Shown here in pieces: positions 26,635 through 35,238 of a stretch of 64,000 nucleotides of DNA. The DNA is from Burkholderiaceae bacterium 26 (GTDB lineage Bacteria; Pseudomonadota; Gammaproteobacteria; Burkholderiales; Burkholderiaceae). The notes below the pieces were generated by a model. The model made no database searches. It was not told the DNA's origin and saw nothing but the letters and a program-made list of their open reading frames with translations. Numbering within the stretch: the stretch's first letter is position 1; each line of letters starts with the position of its first letter. The position numbers and the translations under genes were made by a program. The DNA lies in NCBI GenBank assembly GCA_000955795.1, contig JYOB01000010.1, positions 195,637-259,636 on the forward strand, written 5' to 3'.

Positions 26635-28143
26635 TCAGTCGAAGCCAAGCTCCTGCAATTTGCGTGTGATGGTGTTGCGGCCGATGCCGAGGCGCGTTGC
26701 CGCCTCGACGCGGCGCCCGCGCGTGACACCAAGCGCAGCCTCCAGAATCGCCTTTTCGAAGCGACGCGTAAGCGCGTCCATCACGTCAGGCTGACCCGCT
26801 TCGAGCATGGCCTTGGCCTCACCCGCGAGCGCGCGCTCCCAGCCTGCCGCGATGGATGCGCCCACTGAAGCGGTTGAGAGCAACGTATCGACCGACGGCG
26901 TAACGCCATACGGTTCGCCGCCATGCGACGGCTCGCCGATGAAGGCCGGGCGCGCCTGGGCATCGCCCATGGCAGGCAGCATCTGCGCGTTGCCACGCAC
27001 CAGATCGGTGGGCAGATCCTTGCTTTCAATGGTCTGCGCCGGCGCCATCACGGTCAGCCAGTTGCAGAGGTTTTCCAGTTGCCGCACGTTGCCCGGGAAC
27101 GGCAGCGTGGCGATATGCGCCAGCGCATCGTCCGACATACGCTTGGGCTCCACGCCCAGTTCCTTGGCGCTCTTCTGCAGGAAATGGCGCGCCAGCAGCG
27201 TGATGTCTTCCGGGCGTTCACGCAGCGCCGGCAAGCGCAGACGGATCACGTTCAGGCGGTGGAACAAGTCCTCGCGGAACAGACCGTCCTTGACGCGCGT
27301 TTCAAGATTCTGGTGCGTGGCCGCGATGACGCGCACGTTGGCCTTGAGCGGGTTGTGACCGCCCACGCGATAGAAGTGTCCGTCCGACAGCACGCGCAGC
27401 AACCGCGTCTGCAGATCAAAAGGCATGTCGCCGATTTCATCGAGGAACAGCGTGCCGCCCTCGGCTTGCTCGAACCGGCCGCGGCGCATGGTCTGCGCGC
27501 CCGTGAAGGCGCCACGTTCATGGCCGAACAGTTCGGATTCCAGCAGATCTTTCGGAATTGCTGCCGTATTCAGCGCGATAAAGGGACCGCTTGCGCGCGG
27601 GCTGTGCTTATGCAGCGCCCGTGCCACCAGCTCTTTACCCGTGCCGGATTCGCCGGTGATCAGCACCGTCACGTTGGACTGCGACAACCGCCCGATCGCG
27701 CGGAACACGTCCTGCATGGCCGGTGCCTGCCCGAGAATCTCAGGCGCATCGCTCAGGCGGTCGTCGATTTCCTCCTCACGCAGGCTCTCTTCCAGCGCGC
27801 GGCGGATCAGCTCGACCGCGCGATCCACGTCGAACGGCTTGGCCAGGTATTCAAACGCTCCGCCCTGGAACGCCGCCACAGCGCTGTCCAGGTCCGAATA
27901 CGCGGTCATGATGATGACCGGCAGCCCCGGGTGCTTGGCCTTGATGGCCTGCAGCAGATCCAGCCCCGAGCCGCCCGGCATGCGGACGTCGGAGATCAGG
28001 ACTTGCGGCGTTTCTTCGTCGAGCGCGTTGAGCGCATCGCGCACGTTGGTAAAGCTGCGCGAGAGCAGGCTCTCACGCGCCAGCGCCTTCTCAAGGACCC
28101 AGCGGATGGATTGATCGTCGTCGACTATCCAGATTGGCTTCAT
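26635..28143 (-). CDS. ntrC: Nitrogen regulation response regulator NtrC
   Basis: 502 residues: receiver domain (1-120) with phosphoacceptor Asp52 in SDVRMPG, sigma-54 AAA+ domain with Walker A GESGTGKE (164-171) and the sigma-54 contact loop GAFTGA (211-216), and a C-terminal Fis-type HTH ending GRNTITRKLQELGFD. When phosphorylated by NtrB it activates sigma-54 promoters during nitrogen limitation. Matching GCAC-N7-GTGC sites and a sigma-54 promoter are present upstream of glnA in this window. It lies 70 bases after ntrB and ends at a strong terminator. Confidence 0.96.
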   Translation of the reverse strand: MKPIWIVDDDQSIRWVLEKALARESLLSRSFTNVRDALNALDEETPQVLISDVRMPGGSGLDLLQAIKAKHPGLPVIIMTAYSDLDSAVAAFQGGAFEYLAKPFDVDRAVELIRRALEESLREEEIDDRLSDAPEILGQAPAMQDVFRAIGRLSQSNVTVLITGESGTGKELVARALHKHSPRASGPFIALNTAAIPKDLLESELFGHERGAFTGAQTMRRGRFEQAEGGTLFLDEIGDMPFDLQTRLLRVLSDGHFYRVGGHNPLKANVRVIAATHQNLETRVKDGLFREDLFHRLNVIRLRLPALRERPEDITLLARHFLQKSAKELGVEPKRMSDDALAHIATLPFPGNVRQLENLCNWLTVMAPAQTIESKDLPTDLVRGNAQMLPAMGDAQARPAFIGEPSHGGEPYGVTPSVDTLLSTASVGASIAAGWERALAGEAKAMLEAGQPDVMDALTRRFEKAILEAALGVTRGRRVEAATRLGIGRNTITRKLQELGFD

Positions 28144-28213
28144 GTGTTGGTTCGTCTGCTTGACTTCGTATCGCCTGGGCCATCTCGTGCTGCGTTGTTG
28201 AAGCTGCGACGCT

Positions 28214-29416
28214 TCAGTGCAGCGGCACGAGAATGCGGAAATCCGTTTGACCCGGCCTGCTCTCGCATTCGATCAGACCATCGTGCTGCTGCACGAACGT
28301 CTGCGCGAGTGTCAGGCCCAGCCCACTTCCCCCCTCCCTTCCAGACACCAGCGGGAAGAAGATTCGCTCGCGGATGTCGTCCGGGATACCAGGACCGTTG
28401 TCCACTACATGCAAGTCCAATGCCAGCTTGTAAAGACGCTTCGCAATCGTAACTTTGCGTGCCACGCGCGTGCGCAGAATGATTTCGCCGTCGCCCTGCG
28501 CGATGCGAGGGCCCAGCGCGTGTGCCGCGTTGTGAACGATGTTGAGCACGGCCTGGATGAGTTGCTCCTTATCGCCTCGAAACTCCGGCAGGCTCGCGTC
28601 GTAGTCACGCACGATCCGCAAGCCCTGCGGAAACTCCGCCAGCACCACCGAGCGCACCCGCTCCAGCACCTCGTGGATGTTCACATCGCCGACGATATGC
28701 GGATGCCGGTGCGGCTCCAGCAGGCGGTCGACCAGCGTCTGCAGCCGGTCAGACTCCTTGATGATGACCTGCGTGTACTCGCGCAGCGAGCGCTCCGGCA
28801 GCTCGAACTCCAGCAACTGCGCCGCGCCGCGAATGCCGCCCAACGGGTTCTTGATCTCGTGCGCAAGGTTGCGGATCAGTTCTTTGTTGGCGGAGGTCAG
28901 ATCGAGCAGACGCTCTTCGCGCTCGCTGCGGATCTTCTGTTCGTTGGGCAGCAGCTCAAGCAAGACCGAGCCGGGCGCAAAGTCGAGTGCGCCCACGACG
29001 GCATGCGCATGCAGCGGCTCATGGCCCACACGGTCGAGCGACACGTCGCGCCGCTTGGCGTCGAACTGGCGCGCTGCCACGGTGGCGATCATCTCGGCCA
29101 ACTCCGACGGATCGGCAAACAGCTCGTACAGCGACATCTCCACCAACTGGCGGCGGGACACGGCCAGTGCAGCTTCAGCGGCGGGATTGGCGTAGAAGAT
29201 CGTCAGCGCCGGATGACGGACGAAGAGGATGGGATTGGGCACCGCGTCGAGCCCGGGGAACGATGGCGGTGCACCATGGGAAAACGGAATCGGCGGCGGC
29301 CCGTCGAGGGGCTCGCCTTCGGAAACCTCCAGCCCGAGGGCGGAGGCTGACGGCGCGGATGGCGTCGTCTGTTCCTGTTCATCGCGGCGTGCCGCTTTGC
29401 GGATCAGTCGACGCAT
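28214..29416 (-). CDS. ntrB: Nitrogen regulation sensor histidine kinase NtrB
   Basis: 400 residues. An N-terminal Pro/Glu-rich extension (about 1-50) precedes a PAS domain (about 55-160), the H-box NLAHEIKNPLGGI with His186, and a HATPase domain with NIVHNAAHAL, DNGPGIP and GREGGSGLGL motifs. It phosphorylates or dephosphorylates NtrC under control of PII protein and so senses nitrogen status. It starts 7 bases after the DUF4124 gene, so the two are probably co-transcribed. Confidence 0.95.
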   Translation of the reverse strand: MRRLIRKAARRDEQEQTTPSAPSASALGLEVSEGEPLDGPPPIPFSHGAPPSFPGLDAVPNPILFVRHPALTIFYANPAAEAALAVSRRQLVEMSLYELFADPSELAEMIATVAARQFDAKRRDVSLDRVGHEPLHAHAVVGALDFAPGSVLLELLPNEQKIRSEREERLLDLTSANKELIRNLAHEIKNPLGGIRGAAQLLEFELPERSLREYTQVIIKESDRLQTLVDRLLEPHRHPHIVGDVNIHEVLERVRSVVLAEFPQGLRIVRDYDASLPEFRGDKEQLIQAVLNIVHNAAHALGPRIAQGDGEIILRTRVARKVTIAKRLYKLALDLHVVDNGPGIPDDIRERIFFPLVSGREGGSGLGLTLAQTFVQQHDGLIECESRPGQTDFRILVPLH

Positions 29417-29423
29417 GGTTTAT

Positions 29424-29948
29424 CTAGTCCTTGAGATTGCCCAGCTCCCGGCGGATGGAATCGACATTGGCCTGGCTGCGCTCGATGTCGCCCTTCAACT
29501 GCGCGGTGCGGTCCAGATACTTCTGATAGTTACGTTCGTTGCCCTGGCGCTCGGGCTGACCGTTGTTGTATTCGGTCTTCAACGCCTGGAGCTTGCGCTC
29601 CTCGTCTGCCAGCTCGGCCTCCAGCACCTGGCGGCGTTCGCCGTCACGTGCCTTCTGCGTGGCGTTGTCCACGCGGGGGAAACCACCACCTGCATTGTTT
29701 TGCGCCGGCGCGGGCGCGGCTCCTGCACTGCGCGGGCTGCGCGTGCCTGGGACGGTCACCACATCGGGCAGCGTCAACTTCTTGCAGCCTTTCACGTTGC
29801 CGCTGTTGCGGTACTCCGGCACGCCGTTCGGGCCGGTGCACAGATAGACATCATCGGCGTACGCGGGCGCCTGCATGGACAGCGTGGCAAACACCGCCGC
29901 GGCGGCGGCAAGCAGTCCGGATGCGATGCGTGGGGAAGGACGGAACAT
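29424..29948 (-). CDS. DUF4124 domain-containing secreted protein
   Basis: 174 residues. A signal peptide spans about 1-30 (ending APAYA), followed by a DUF4124 domain (DDVYLCTGPNGVPEYRNSG) with two Cys (C35ish and the C of VKGCKKL) likely to form a disulfide, a disordered Pro/Ala/Gly stretch, and a C-terminal charged helix (about 105-174) predicted as coiled coil. DUF4124 proteins are periplasmic and of unknown role. The gene lies between glnA and ntrB in the same direction, a linkage seen in related bacteria. The start at 29948 is chosen so that the signal peptide is N-terminal. Confidence 0.85.
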   Translation of the reverse strand: MFRPSPRIASGLLAAAAAVFATLSMQAPAYADDVYLCTGPNGVPEYRNSGNVKGCKKLTLPDVVTVPGTRSPRSAGAAPAPAQNNAGGGFPRVDNATQKARDGERRQVLEAELADEERKLQALKTEYNNGQPERQGNERNYQKYLDRTAQLKGDIERSQANVDSIRRELGNLKD

Positions 29949-30026
29949 GAATGGAACCTGGCGGATACGTCGATCGGGCGCCGGAGTCCGGCGGACGCTC
30001 ATTCTAGCCACAAAACTCCGCTTCAT

Positions 30027-30056
30027 AAAAAGGAAGGGCGACCTGCGCCGCCCCTC
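30027..30056 (-). terminator. Intrinsic terminator after glnA
   Basis: GAAGGGCG (30033-30040) and CGCCCCTC (30049-30056) form an 8-pair stem with one G-U pair; five T residues follow in the minus direction. A second 8-pair hairpin without T-run lies closer to glnA (30075-30098). Confidence 0.7.
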
Positions 30057-30106
30057 CTCTCACAACCGTCTCTTCGCCCCGACATATCGCTCGGGGCGCT
30101 CGCAGA

Positions 30107-31522
30107 TTACAGCGAGTAGTACATCTCGAACTCGAGCGGGTGCGTCGTCATGCGGAAGCGCGTGACTTCTTCCATCTTCAGCTCGATGTAGGCGTCCAGC
30201 ATGGCGTTGGAGAACACACCACCGCGGGTCAGGAACTCGCGATCCTTGTCCAGGTATTCGAGGGCCTGATCCAGGCTCGAGCACACGGTCGGGATCTTTG
30301 CGTCTTCTTCCGGCGGCAGGTCGTACAGGTTCTTGTCGGCAGCTTCGCCCGGGTGGATCTTGTTCTGCACGCCATCCAGACCGGCCATCATCAGTGCCGA
30401 GAAGCCCAGGTACGGGTTCATCAGCGGATCCGGGAAGCGCGTTTCGATACGACGGCCCTTCGGGTTCGCAACGTACGGAATACGGATCGAAGCCGAGCGG
30501 TTGCGTGCCGAGTAGGCCAGCTTGACCGGAGCTTCGAAGCCCGGCACCAGACGCTTGTACGAGTTCGTACCCGGGTTGGTGATGGCGTTCAGCGCGCGAG
30601 CGTGCTTGATGATGCCGCCGATGTAGTACAGCGCGAATTCCGACAGACCTGCGTAGCCGTTGCCTGCGAACAGGTTCTGGCCGTCCTTCCAGATCGACTG
30701 GTGAACGTGCATGCCCGAACCGTTGTCGCCCACGACCGGCTTCGGCATGAACGTTGCGGTCTTGCCGTAGGTGTGTGCGACGTTCTGGATCACGTACTTT
30801 TGCAGTTGGGTCCAGTCGGCGCGTTGCACCAGCGTGCTGAACCTCGTGCCGATTTCGTTCTGGCCTTGGCCTGCCACTTCGTGGTGGTGCACTTCAACCG
30901 GAATGCCCAGCGATTCCAGGATCAGGCACATTTCCGAGCGCATGTCTTGGAACGTATCGATCGGAGCAACCGGGAAGTAGCCACCCTTCTTGCCCGGACG
31001 GTGACCCGAATTGCCGTGTTCGAACTCCTTGCCCGACGACCACGGAGCTTCTTCGGAATCGATCTTCACGAAGCAACCCTGCATGTCGATGTTCCAGGTC
31101 ACGCCGTCGAAGATGAAGAATTCGGGTTCCGGACCAAAGTAGGCGGTGTCGCCCAGGCCGGTGCTCTTCAGGTAGGCCTCAGCACGCTTGGCGATCGAGC
31201 GCGGGTCGCGGTCGTAGCCCTTTCCGTCCGACGGTTCGACCACGTCGCAGGTCAGGACCAGGGTCGGCTCTTCGTAGAACGGGTCGACGTGTGCGGTGTT
31301 TGCATCCGGCACCAGCAGCATGTCCGACGCTTCGATGCCCTTCCAGCCGGCGATCGACGAGCCGTCGAATGCGTGACCGCTTTCGAACTTGTCTTCGTCG
31401 AAGTGCGAAACGGGGACCGAGACGTGCTGCTCCTTACCCTTGGTATCTGTGAAGCGGAAATCGACGAACTTGACGTCGTTTTCCTTCACGAGCTTCATCA
31501 CGTCTGCAATGCTTTGGGACAT
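30107..31522 (-). CDS. glnA: Glutamine synthetase type I
   Basis: 471 residues, full-length class I-beta enzyme. Features: [14 protein letters not shown]-terminal beta-grasp, the DGSSIAGW segment, MHVHQS and the [16 protein letters not shown]-binding segment, and the adenylylation Tyr400 in NLYDLPPE. It makes glutamine from glutamate and ammonia, and is controlled by GlnE adenylylation and transcriptionally by NtrBC. ATG at 31522 is preceded by AGGAG. An NtrC enhancer array and a sigma-54 promoter lie upstream; downstream are the DUF4124, ntrB and ntrC genes. Confidence 0.97.
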   Translation of the reverse strand: MSQSIADVMKLVKENDVKFVDFRFTDTKGKEQHVSVPVSHFDEDKFESGHAFDGSSIAGWKGIEASDMLLVPDANTAHVDPFYEEPTLVLTCDVVEPSDGKGYDRDPRSIAKRAEAYLKSTGLGDTAYFGPEPEFFIFDGVTWNIDMQGCFVKIDSEEAPWSSGKEFEHGNSGHRPGKKGGYFPVAPIDTFQDMRSEMCLILESLGIPVEVHHHEVAGQGQNEIGTRFSTLVQRADWTQLQKYVIQNVAHTYGKTATFMPKPVVGDNGSGMHVHQSIWKDGQNLFAGNGYAGLSEFALYYIGGIIKHARALNAITNPGTNSYKRLVPGFEAPVKLAYSARNRSASIRIPYVANPKGRRIETRFPDPLMNPYLGFSALMMAGLDGVQNKIHPGEAADKNLYDLPPEEDAKIPTVCSSLDQALEYLDKDREFLTRGGVFSNAMLDAYIELKMEEVTRFRMTTHPLEFEMYYSL

Positions 31523-31681
31523 GCCATTCTCCTGGTAGCGCAATAACGCAAAGTATTGTGAGCCGGTTGTGTGACGGATCGCTGCACATCGGCTGCAATT
31601 CGTCCTCACTCCGAAACATCTTCTTTCCAGCAAGGTCGTCCGACACGAACGGACGCCCCCGAAAAAGACCGCGGGAATCTT

Positions 31682-31697
31682 AGCAGAAACTATGCCA
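31682..31697 (-). promoter_or_regulatory. Sigma-54 promoter of glnA
   Basis: On the minus strand TGGCATAGTTTCTGCT has the invariant GG-N10-GC and matches TGGCAC-N5-TTGCT well. It predicts a transcript start near 31671, about 150 bases before glnA. Confidence 0.75.
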
Positions 31698-31851
31698 ATT
31701 CCGGTCCGACATCGGGCATCCACTCCCGCAAACAGTGCAGCGCCGCGCCAGCCCATGCCGGGACACGGTGCGCGCGCGCCGGCAATCCGGCCGACCTCAT
31801 GCTTGCGCTGCCCGCTGATCGAGCTAAGGCTGTTCAAGCAGCATAGCCAAC

Positions 31852-31909
31852 GCACACAAACGGTGCATATCACCCCAAGTGGCACTATTCGTGTGCACAT
31901 GGAATGTGC
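31852..31909. promoter_or_regulatory. Triple NtrC enhancer (GCAC-N7-GTGC sites) upstream of glnA
   Basis: Three exact GCAC-N7-GTGC dyads, the NtrC recognition pattern, lie at 31852-31866, 31882-31896 and 31895-31909; the last two overlap by two bases. They sit about 170-220 bases upstream of the sigma-54 promoter, normal enhancer distance for looping. Confidence 0.8.
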
Positions 31910-31955
31910 GCGCACCACTACGGGGATTTTCGCCCGTGCCATGTGACGGCAGCGC

Positions 31956-31961
31956 TAGAAT
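31956..31961 (+). promoter_or_regulatory. Possible -10 box of the rhodanese gene
   Basis: TAGAAT, 34 bases before the ATG. No clear -35 sequence is seen. Confidence 0.3.
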
Positions 31962-31994
31962 GATTATTTACCCTTTCACCCGTTCCTGCCCAAC

Positions 31995-32471
31995 ATGACT
32001 GCCATCACGCTGACCCGCGAGTCCCTGCTCGAGGCTGCTGCCGCCCGCCGCGAGGCAGACCAACTGCCGTACTTCGGCGCACTGTCGCCGCAAGAGGCTG
32101 CCGCATTGTTGGCCGCCGACCCGCAAGCGCGACTCGTGGATGTGCGCACGCGTGCCGAACTCGACTGGGTTGGCACGCCGGACATTTCGCCAAGCCAGTT
32201 TGTGCATGTGGAGTGGAATCAGTATCCGGGCGGTGTGCGCAACGCCAACTTCCTGAGCGCGCTGGAAGCCGCCGTGCCGAAAGACGTGCCGGTGTTGTTC
32301 CTATGCCGTAGCGCCGCACGCTCCAAGCATGCAGCGGCGGCGGCCGCGCAGGTGGGCTATGCGGCAGCGATGGATGTGCTCGAAGGTTTTGAGGGTGCCA
32401 AAGACACCGAGGGCCATCGCAAGACCGTGGAAGGATGGTGCTTCCGGGGCCTGCCCTGGCACGGCGCCTGA
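31995..32471 (+). CDS. Rhodanese-domain protein
   Basis: 158 residues, a single rhodanese domain. The N-terminal helix is followed by LVDVRTRAELDWVG (about 47-60) and the active-site loop CRSAARS with Cys104, the persulfide-bearing residue. The C-terminal part VLEGFEG and TVEGWCFRGLPW matches single-domain rhodaneses of betaproteobacteria. It probably transfers or traffics sulfane sulfur; the physiological acceptor is unknown. No signal peptide. It is divergent from glnA, sharing about 470 bases that include the NtrC sites, so nitrogen control is conceivable but not shown. Confidence 0.87.
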   Translation: MTAITLTRESLLEAAAARREADQLPYFGALSPQEAAALLAADPQARLVDVRTRAELDWVGTPDISPSQFVHVEWNQYPGGVRNANFLSALEAAVPKDVPVLFLCRSAARSKHAAAAAAQVGYAAAMDVLEGFEGAKDTEGHRKTVEGWCFRGLPWHGA

Positions 32472-32487
32472 GGCACGCTGCTAAGCG

Positions 32488-33306
32488 TCAGGACGCCGCG
32501 GGAGCGTCCGCCTCGAAAATCTCGCCGCCCAGCGCCAACGCGCCCTCTCGCAGCACCACATAGGCGCGCGTCACAGCCTCCGGTGAGCCCTTGACGCCCA
32601 GGTCGATGTGCGAGCGGGCATAGCGCTCGCCGCGCGCGGCATCGCCCACGCTGGGCAGACTGAAAACCTTCACACCATCGAACTCAGCTTCGATGCGTTC
32701 CATCAGCGGCGTAAGCCGCGACTCCGGCAAGCCGAACACCAGGAACGAGCGCTCTTCGCGCGGCGCGCGGTGGAATTGGTCGGCGTAATAGGTGTCAAGC
32801 ACCCACTCCATCATCGGCCACGCCATCACCGGAAAACCCGGCATGAAATGGTGATGCGCCACCGAGAACCCGGGGATGCGGTTGTAGCTGTTCGGGATGA
32901 TGCGTGCGCCCTTCGGAAACTCGCCCATCTTGAAGCGGTGCTGGTTTTCGGGCGTGGAGACATCGCCCTTGACCGGGTCACCGTTAGCCGACTCGGAAAT
33001 GCGCAACGTGATCTGCTCGCGCGCTTCCGGATGCAGCTCCAGTGGCACGCCCAGCGCAGTTGCGGCGCATTGGCGTGTATGGTCGTCAGGCGTCGCGCCG
33101 ATGCCACCAGTGCAGAACACCACGTCATCGCTGGCGAACGTACGCTTGAGTACGCTCGTGATGCGCGCGGGCTGATCGCCGACGTATTCCGCCCACTCCA
33201 ACGCCAGGCCGCGCTCGCCGAGCACTTCGATCAGCTTGCGCAGATGTTTGTCTTCGCGGCGACCGGAGAGAATCTCGTCGCCGATGATGATCATGCCAAA
33301 AGCCAT
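32488..33306 (-). CDS. Molybdopterin-binding/CinA N-terminal domain protein
   Basis: 272 residues. The N-terminal IIIGDEILSGRREDKH and the CTGGIGATPDDHTRQCAA segment (about 80-97) define the MoCF/CinA-N fold. The C-terminal nicotinamide-nucleotide amidase domain of full-length CinA is absent, which fits the stand-alone COG1058 family. Members of this family act as ADP-ribose or NAD(P)-related pyrophosphatases, but the substrate of this one cannot be told. It converges with the rhodanese gene and lies 21 bases after the EI24/CysZ-like gene. Confidence 0.83.
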   Translation of the reverse strand: MAFGMIIIGDEILSGRREDKHLRKLIEVLGERGLALEWAEYVGDQPARITSVLKRTFASDDVVFCTGGIGATPDDHTRQCAATALGVPLELHPEAREQITLRISESANGDPVKGDVSTPENQHRFKMGEFPKGARIIPNSYNRIPGFSVAHHHFMPGFPVMAWPMMEWVLDTYYADQFHRAPREERSFLVFGLPESRLTPLMERIEAEFDGVKVFSLPSVGDAARGERYARSHIDLGVKGSPEAVTRAYVVLREGALALGGEIFEADAPAAS

Positions 33307-33327
33307 GTCAGTTCCGATGGTTTCTGA

Positions 33328-34185
33328 TTATTCGCGAGGCAATTCAATGGTAGTGACTTCGATCTCGATGGCCTCGACCATGCGCGCAGGCGGCGCTTCA
33401 GCGCGAAGGCGTGTGAGCGCGCGCAAGCAGAAATGGCCGAACCACAGTGCCGAGAAAATGAAGATCAGCACGTACAGCCAGATGACGGCGATGGCGATGA
33501 TCGGGAACAGCACAATCGTCACCACAGACGACACCCAAAGCAGCGTCGGCGCCGAGCCCAGCATGCCAACCGCCACGCCAATGCCCAGGAGCGGCAGCCG
33601 GTAGCGCTGCATGATCGCGCGGCGCTCTTCGGCTGTAGCGTGGTCAGCCAGCGCATCGTACGTCATCAACCGGTACGTAAGCCAACCCCACAGCAACGGT
33701 GGAATCAGTGCAAAAAACGGTGGAATCAGCCACAGCGGCAGAGTGACGATGGCCACCACGATGACCACCAGCGTGCATAGCAGCGCATGCATCAGGCTGC
33801 CCAACACCGAGCCGCCCTTGTGGCGCTCAAGCTGCGGATAGCTGCGATCAAGAAAACGCATGACCACCGGCACCGACGCCACGCTCACCAGCACGAGAAT
33901 CGACACGACAATCACCGGCACCAACAAGGTGATCACGAGCAACGGCGCAATGGCCGACCACAACCCCGCCATGCCGATAGCGTTGAGGCCGCTCTTGATC
34001 CAGCCCATGAAGGCCCAGCCTTCCACGGCGTTGCGGGCCATACCGTTCATGGCATCCCAGCCGAAATACAGCACCCCTCCCCAGACCGCCACGGCCACGA
34101 CGAAAGGCAGCACTGTCAGGAACAGCATGCGCGGATGCAGTTGCGAGAGCAGCGCCCGGCCAAATGAGCGAATCAGGTCGTTCAT
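33328..34185 (-). CDS. EI24/CysZ-like integral membrane protein
   Basis: 285 residues with about six to seven hydrophobic helices. The N-terminal MNDLIRSFGRALLSQLHPRM, the VPVVMRFLDRSYPQL segment and the WLTYRLMTYDALADHAT segment are typical of the EI24/CysZ family (PF07264). E. coli CysZ mediates sulfate uptake; many betaproteobacterial members lack any sulfate-gene neighbours and remain untested, as here. It follows the fatty acid hydroxylase-like gene by about 75 bases and may continue that transcription unit. Confidence 0.8.
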   Translation of the reverse strand: MNDLIRSFGRALLSQLHPRMLFLTVLPFVVAVAVWGGVLYFGWDAMNGMARNAVEGWAFMGWIKSGLNAIGMAGLWSAIAPLLVITLLVPVIVVSILVLVSVASVPVVMRFLDRSYPQLERHKGGSVLGSLMHALLCTLVVIVVAIVTLPLWLIPPFFALIPPLLWGWLTYRLMTYDALADHATAEERRAIMQRYRLPLLGIGVAVGMLGSAPTLLWVSSVVTIVLFPIIAIAVIWLYVLIFIFSALWFGHFCLRALTRLRAEAPPARMVEAIEIEVTTIELPRE

Positions 34186-34262
34186 GCAGAAATCGGGAAA
34201 TCAGGGAGCGAACAGCCTAGCACAGCGCGCAGAAACGACGCTGGTGCCGCCGCACGTGCGCT

Positions 34263-35237
34263 TTACGCTCGGCCGAACAAGCGCTTGAGGCCGAGCCACT
34301 GCTGACGCAGCACGCCGCGCCCGTAGTCGCGCGAGCGCCCTTGCGGTGCGGGAAGTTGATCGCGGATACCGGTGGCGTGGTACTCCGGCGAGAAGATGGC
34401 GGTGCCGAACAGCATGTCCCACCACGGGAACAGCACGCCAAAATTGCAGCCACCCAGCACGCCGGGCTTACCTGGCACCTCGTGCCCCAGCCCGATGGCG
34501 TGATGCATCCGATGAAAGCGCGGCGAGATCAGCAGCCGGTCGCCCAGCCAGCCGAAATGCAGCCGCACGTTGGCATGCTGCAGGCTTTGCAGCAACTGCG
34601 AAATGGCGACCAGCAACACGTACTGCGAGGGTTCCACCCCAATGGCCAGCGCCGCGATGGCAAAAACCGCGCCGCGCAGCACATCGTCGAGGATGTGGTT
34701 GCGGTCATCGGACCAGAGCGTCATCTGTTGCTGACTGTGATGCAGCGAATGCAGGTTCCACCACCAGTGAAACTTGTGCGAGAGGCGGTGATACCAGTAG
34801 TCGAGCAGGTCGAACAACACCAGATAGATCAGAAAGCTGACGATGGAAACCGACGTGATGCCTGGCCACCAGTCTTCCACGTTCAAATGCGCCCAGCCCC
34901 AGAAGCGCAACTTGCCGTCTAGGTGGTCGATCAGCGGCTGCAGCGTGAAGAACAACAGCAGCGGAAAGAATCCCAGGCGGTGGAACAGCGTGTAGAAAAT
35001 ATCGGCACGCACAGCCTTGCGGTCTTGTACCGGCTCCACCGGGCGCCAGCGCTCCAGCGGGCGGAAAATCAACAGCAGCACTGCAATCTGCACCAGCCCC
35101 ATCAGCAGCCATTCGGTGCCGGGATAGGCATCTTCGACGTAACCACCCAGTCCGACGGCATAGGTGATCGGCATCACGACGTGCTGGAAGAGCACGTCCT
35201 GCGCTTGCGTGAAGGTGTCGGCGATCCAGTCAAACAT
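34263..35237 (-). CDS. Fatty acid hydroxylase/sterol desaturase-family membrane protein
   Basis: 324 residues with several membrane helices. All three histidine clusters of the di-iron family are present: HRLSH, HSLHH and HRMHH, plus a later GHEVPG. Such enzymes hydroxylate or desaturate lipid-like substrates; the actual substrate is unknown. The ATG lies one base after the TGA of the polysaccharide-deacetylase-like gene (TGACATG), so translation is coupled. Together with the upstream beta-propeller gene it forms a compact minus-strand trio. Confidence 0.88.
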   Translation of the reverse strand: MFDWIADTFTQAQDVLFQHVVMPITYAVGLGGYVEDAYPGTEWLLMGLVQIAVLLLIFRPLERWRPVEPVQDRKAVRADIFYTLFHRLGFFPLLLFFTLQPLIDHLDGKLRFWGWAHLNVEDWWPGITSVSIVSFLIYLVLFDLLDYWYHRLSHKFHWWWNLHSLHHSQQQMTLWSDDRNHILDDVLRGAVFAIAALAIGVEPSQYVLLVAISQLLQSLQHANVRLHFGWLGDRLLISPRFHRMHHAIGLGHEVPGKPGVLGGCNFGVLFPWWDMLFGTAIFSPEYHATGIRDQLPAPQGRSRDYGRGVLRQQWLGLKRLFGRA

Positions 35238-35238
35238 G

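Noticed and set aside
31880-31897. TGGCAC...GTGTGCA read as a plus-strand sigma-54 promoter for the rhodanese
   Set aside because: The GG to GC spacing is 12 and not 10 bases; the sequence is better explained as an NtrC dyad (GCAC-N7-GTGC).
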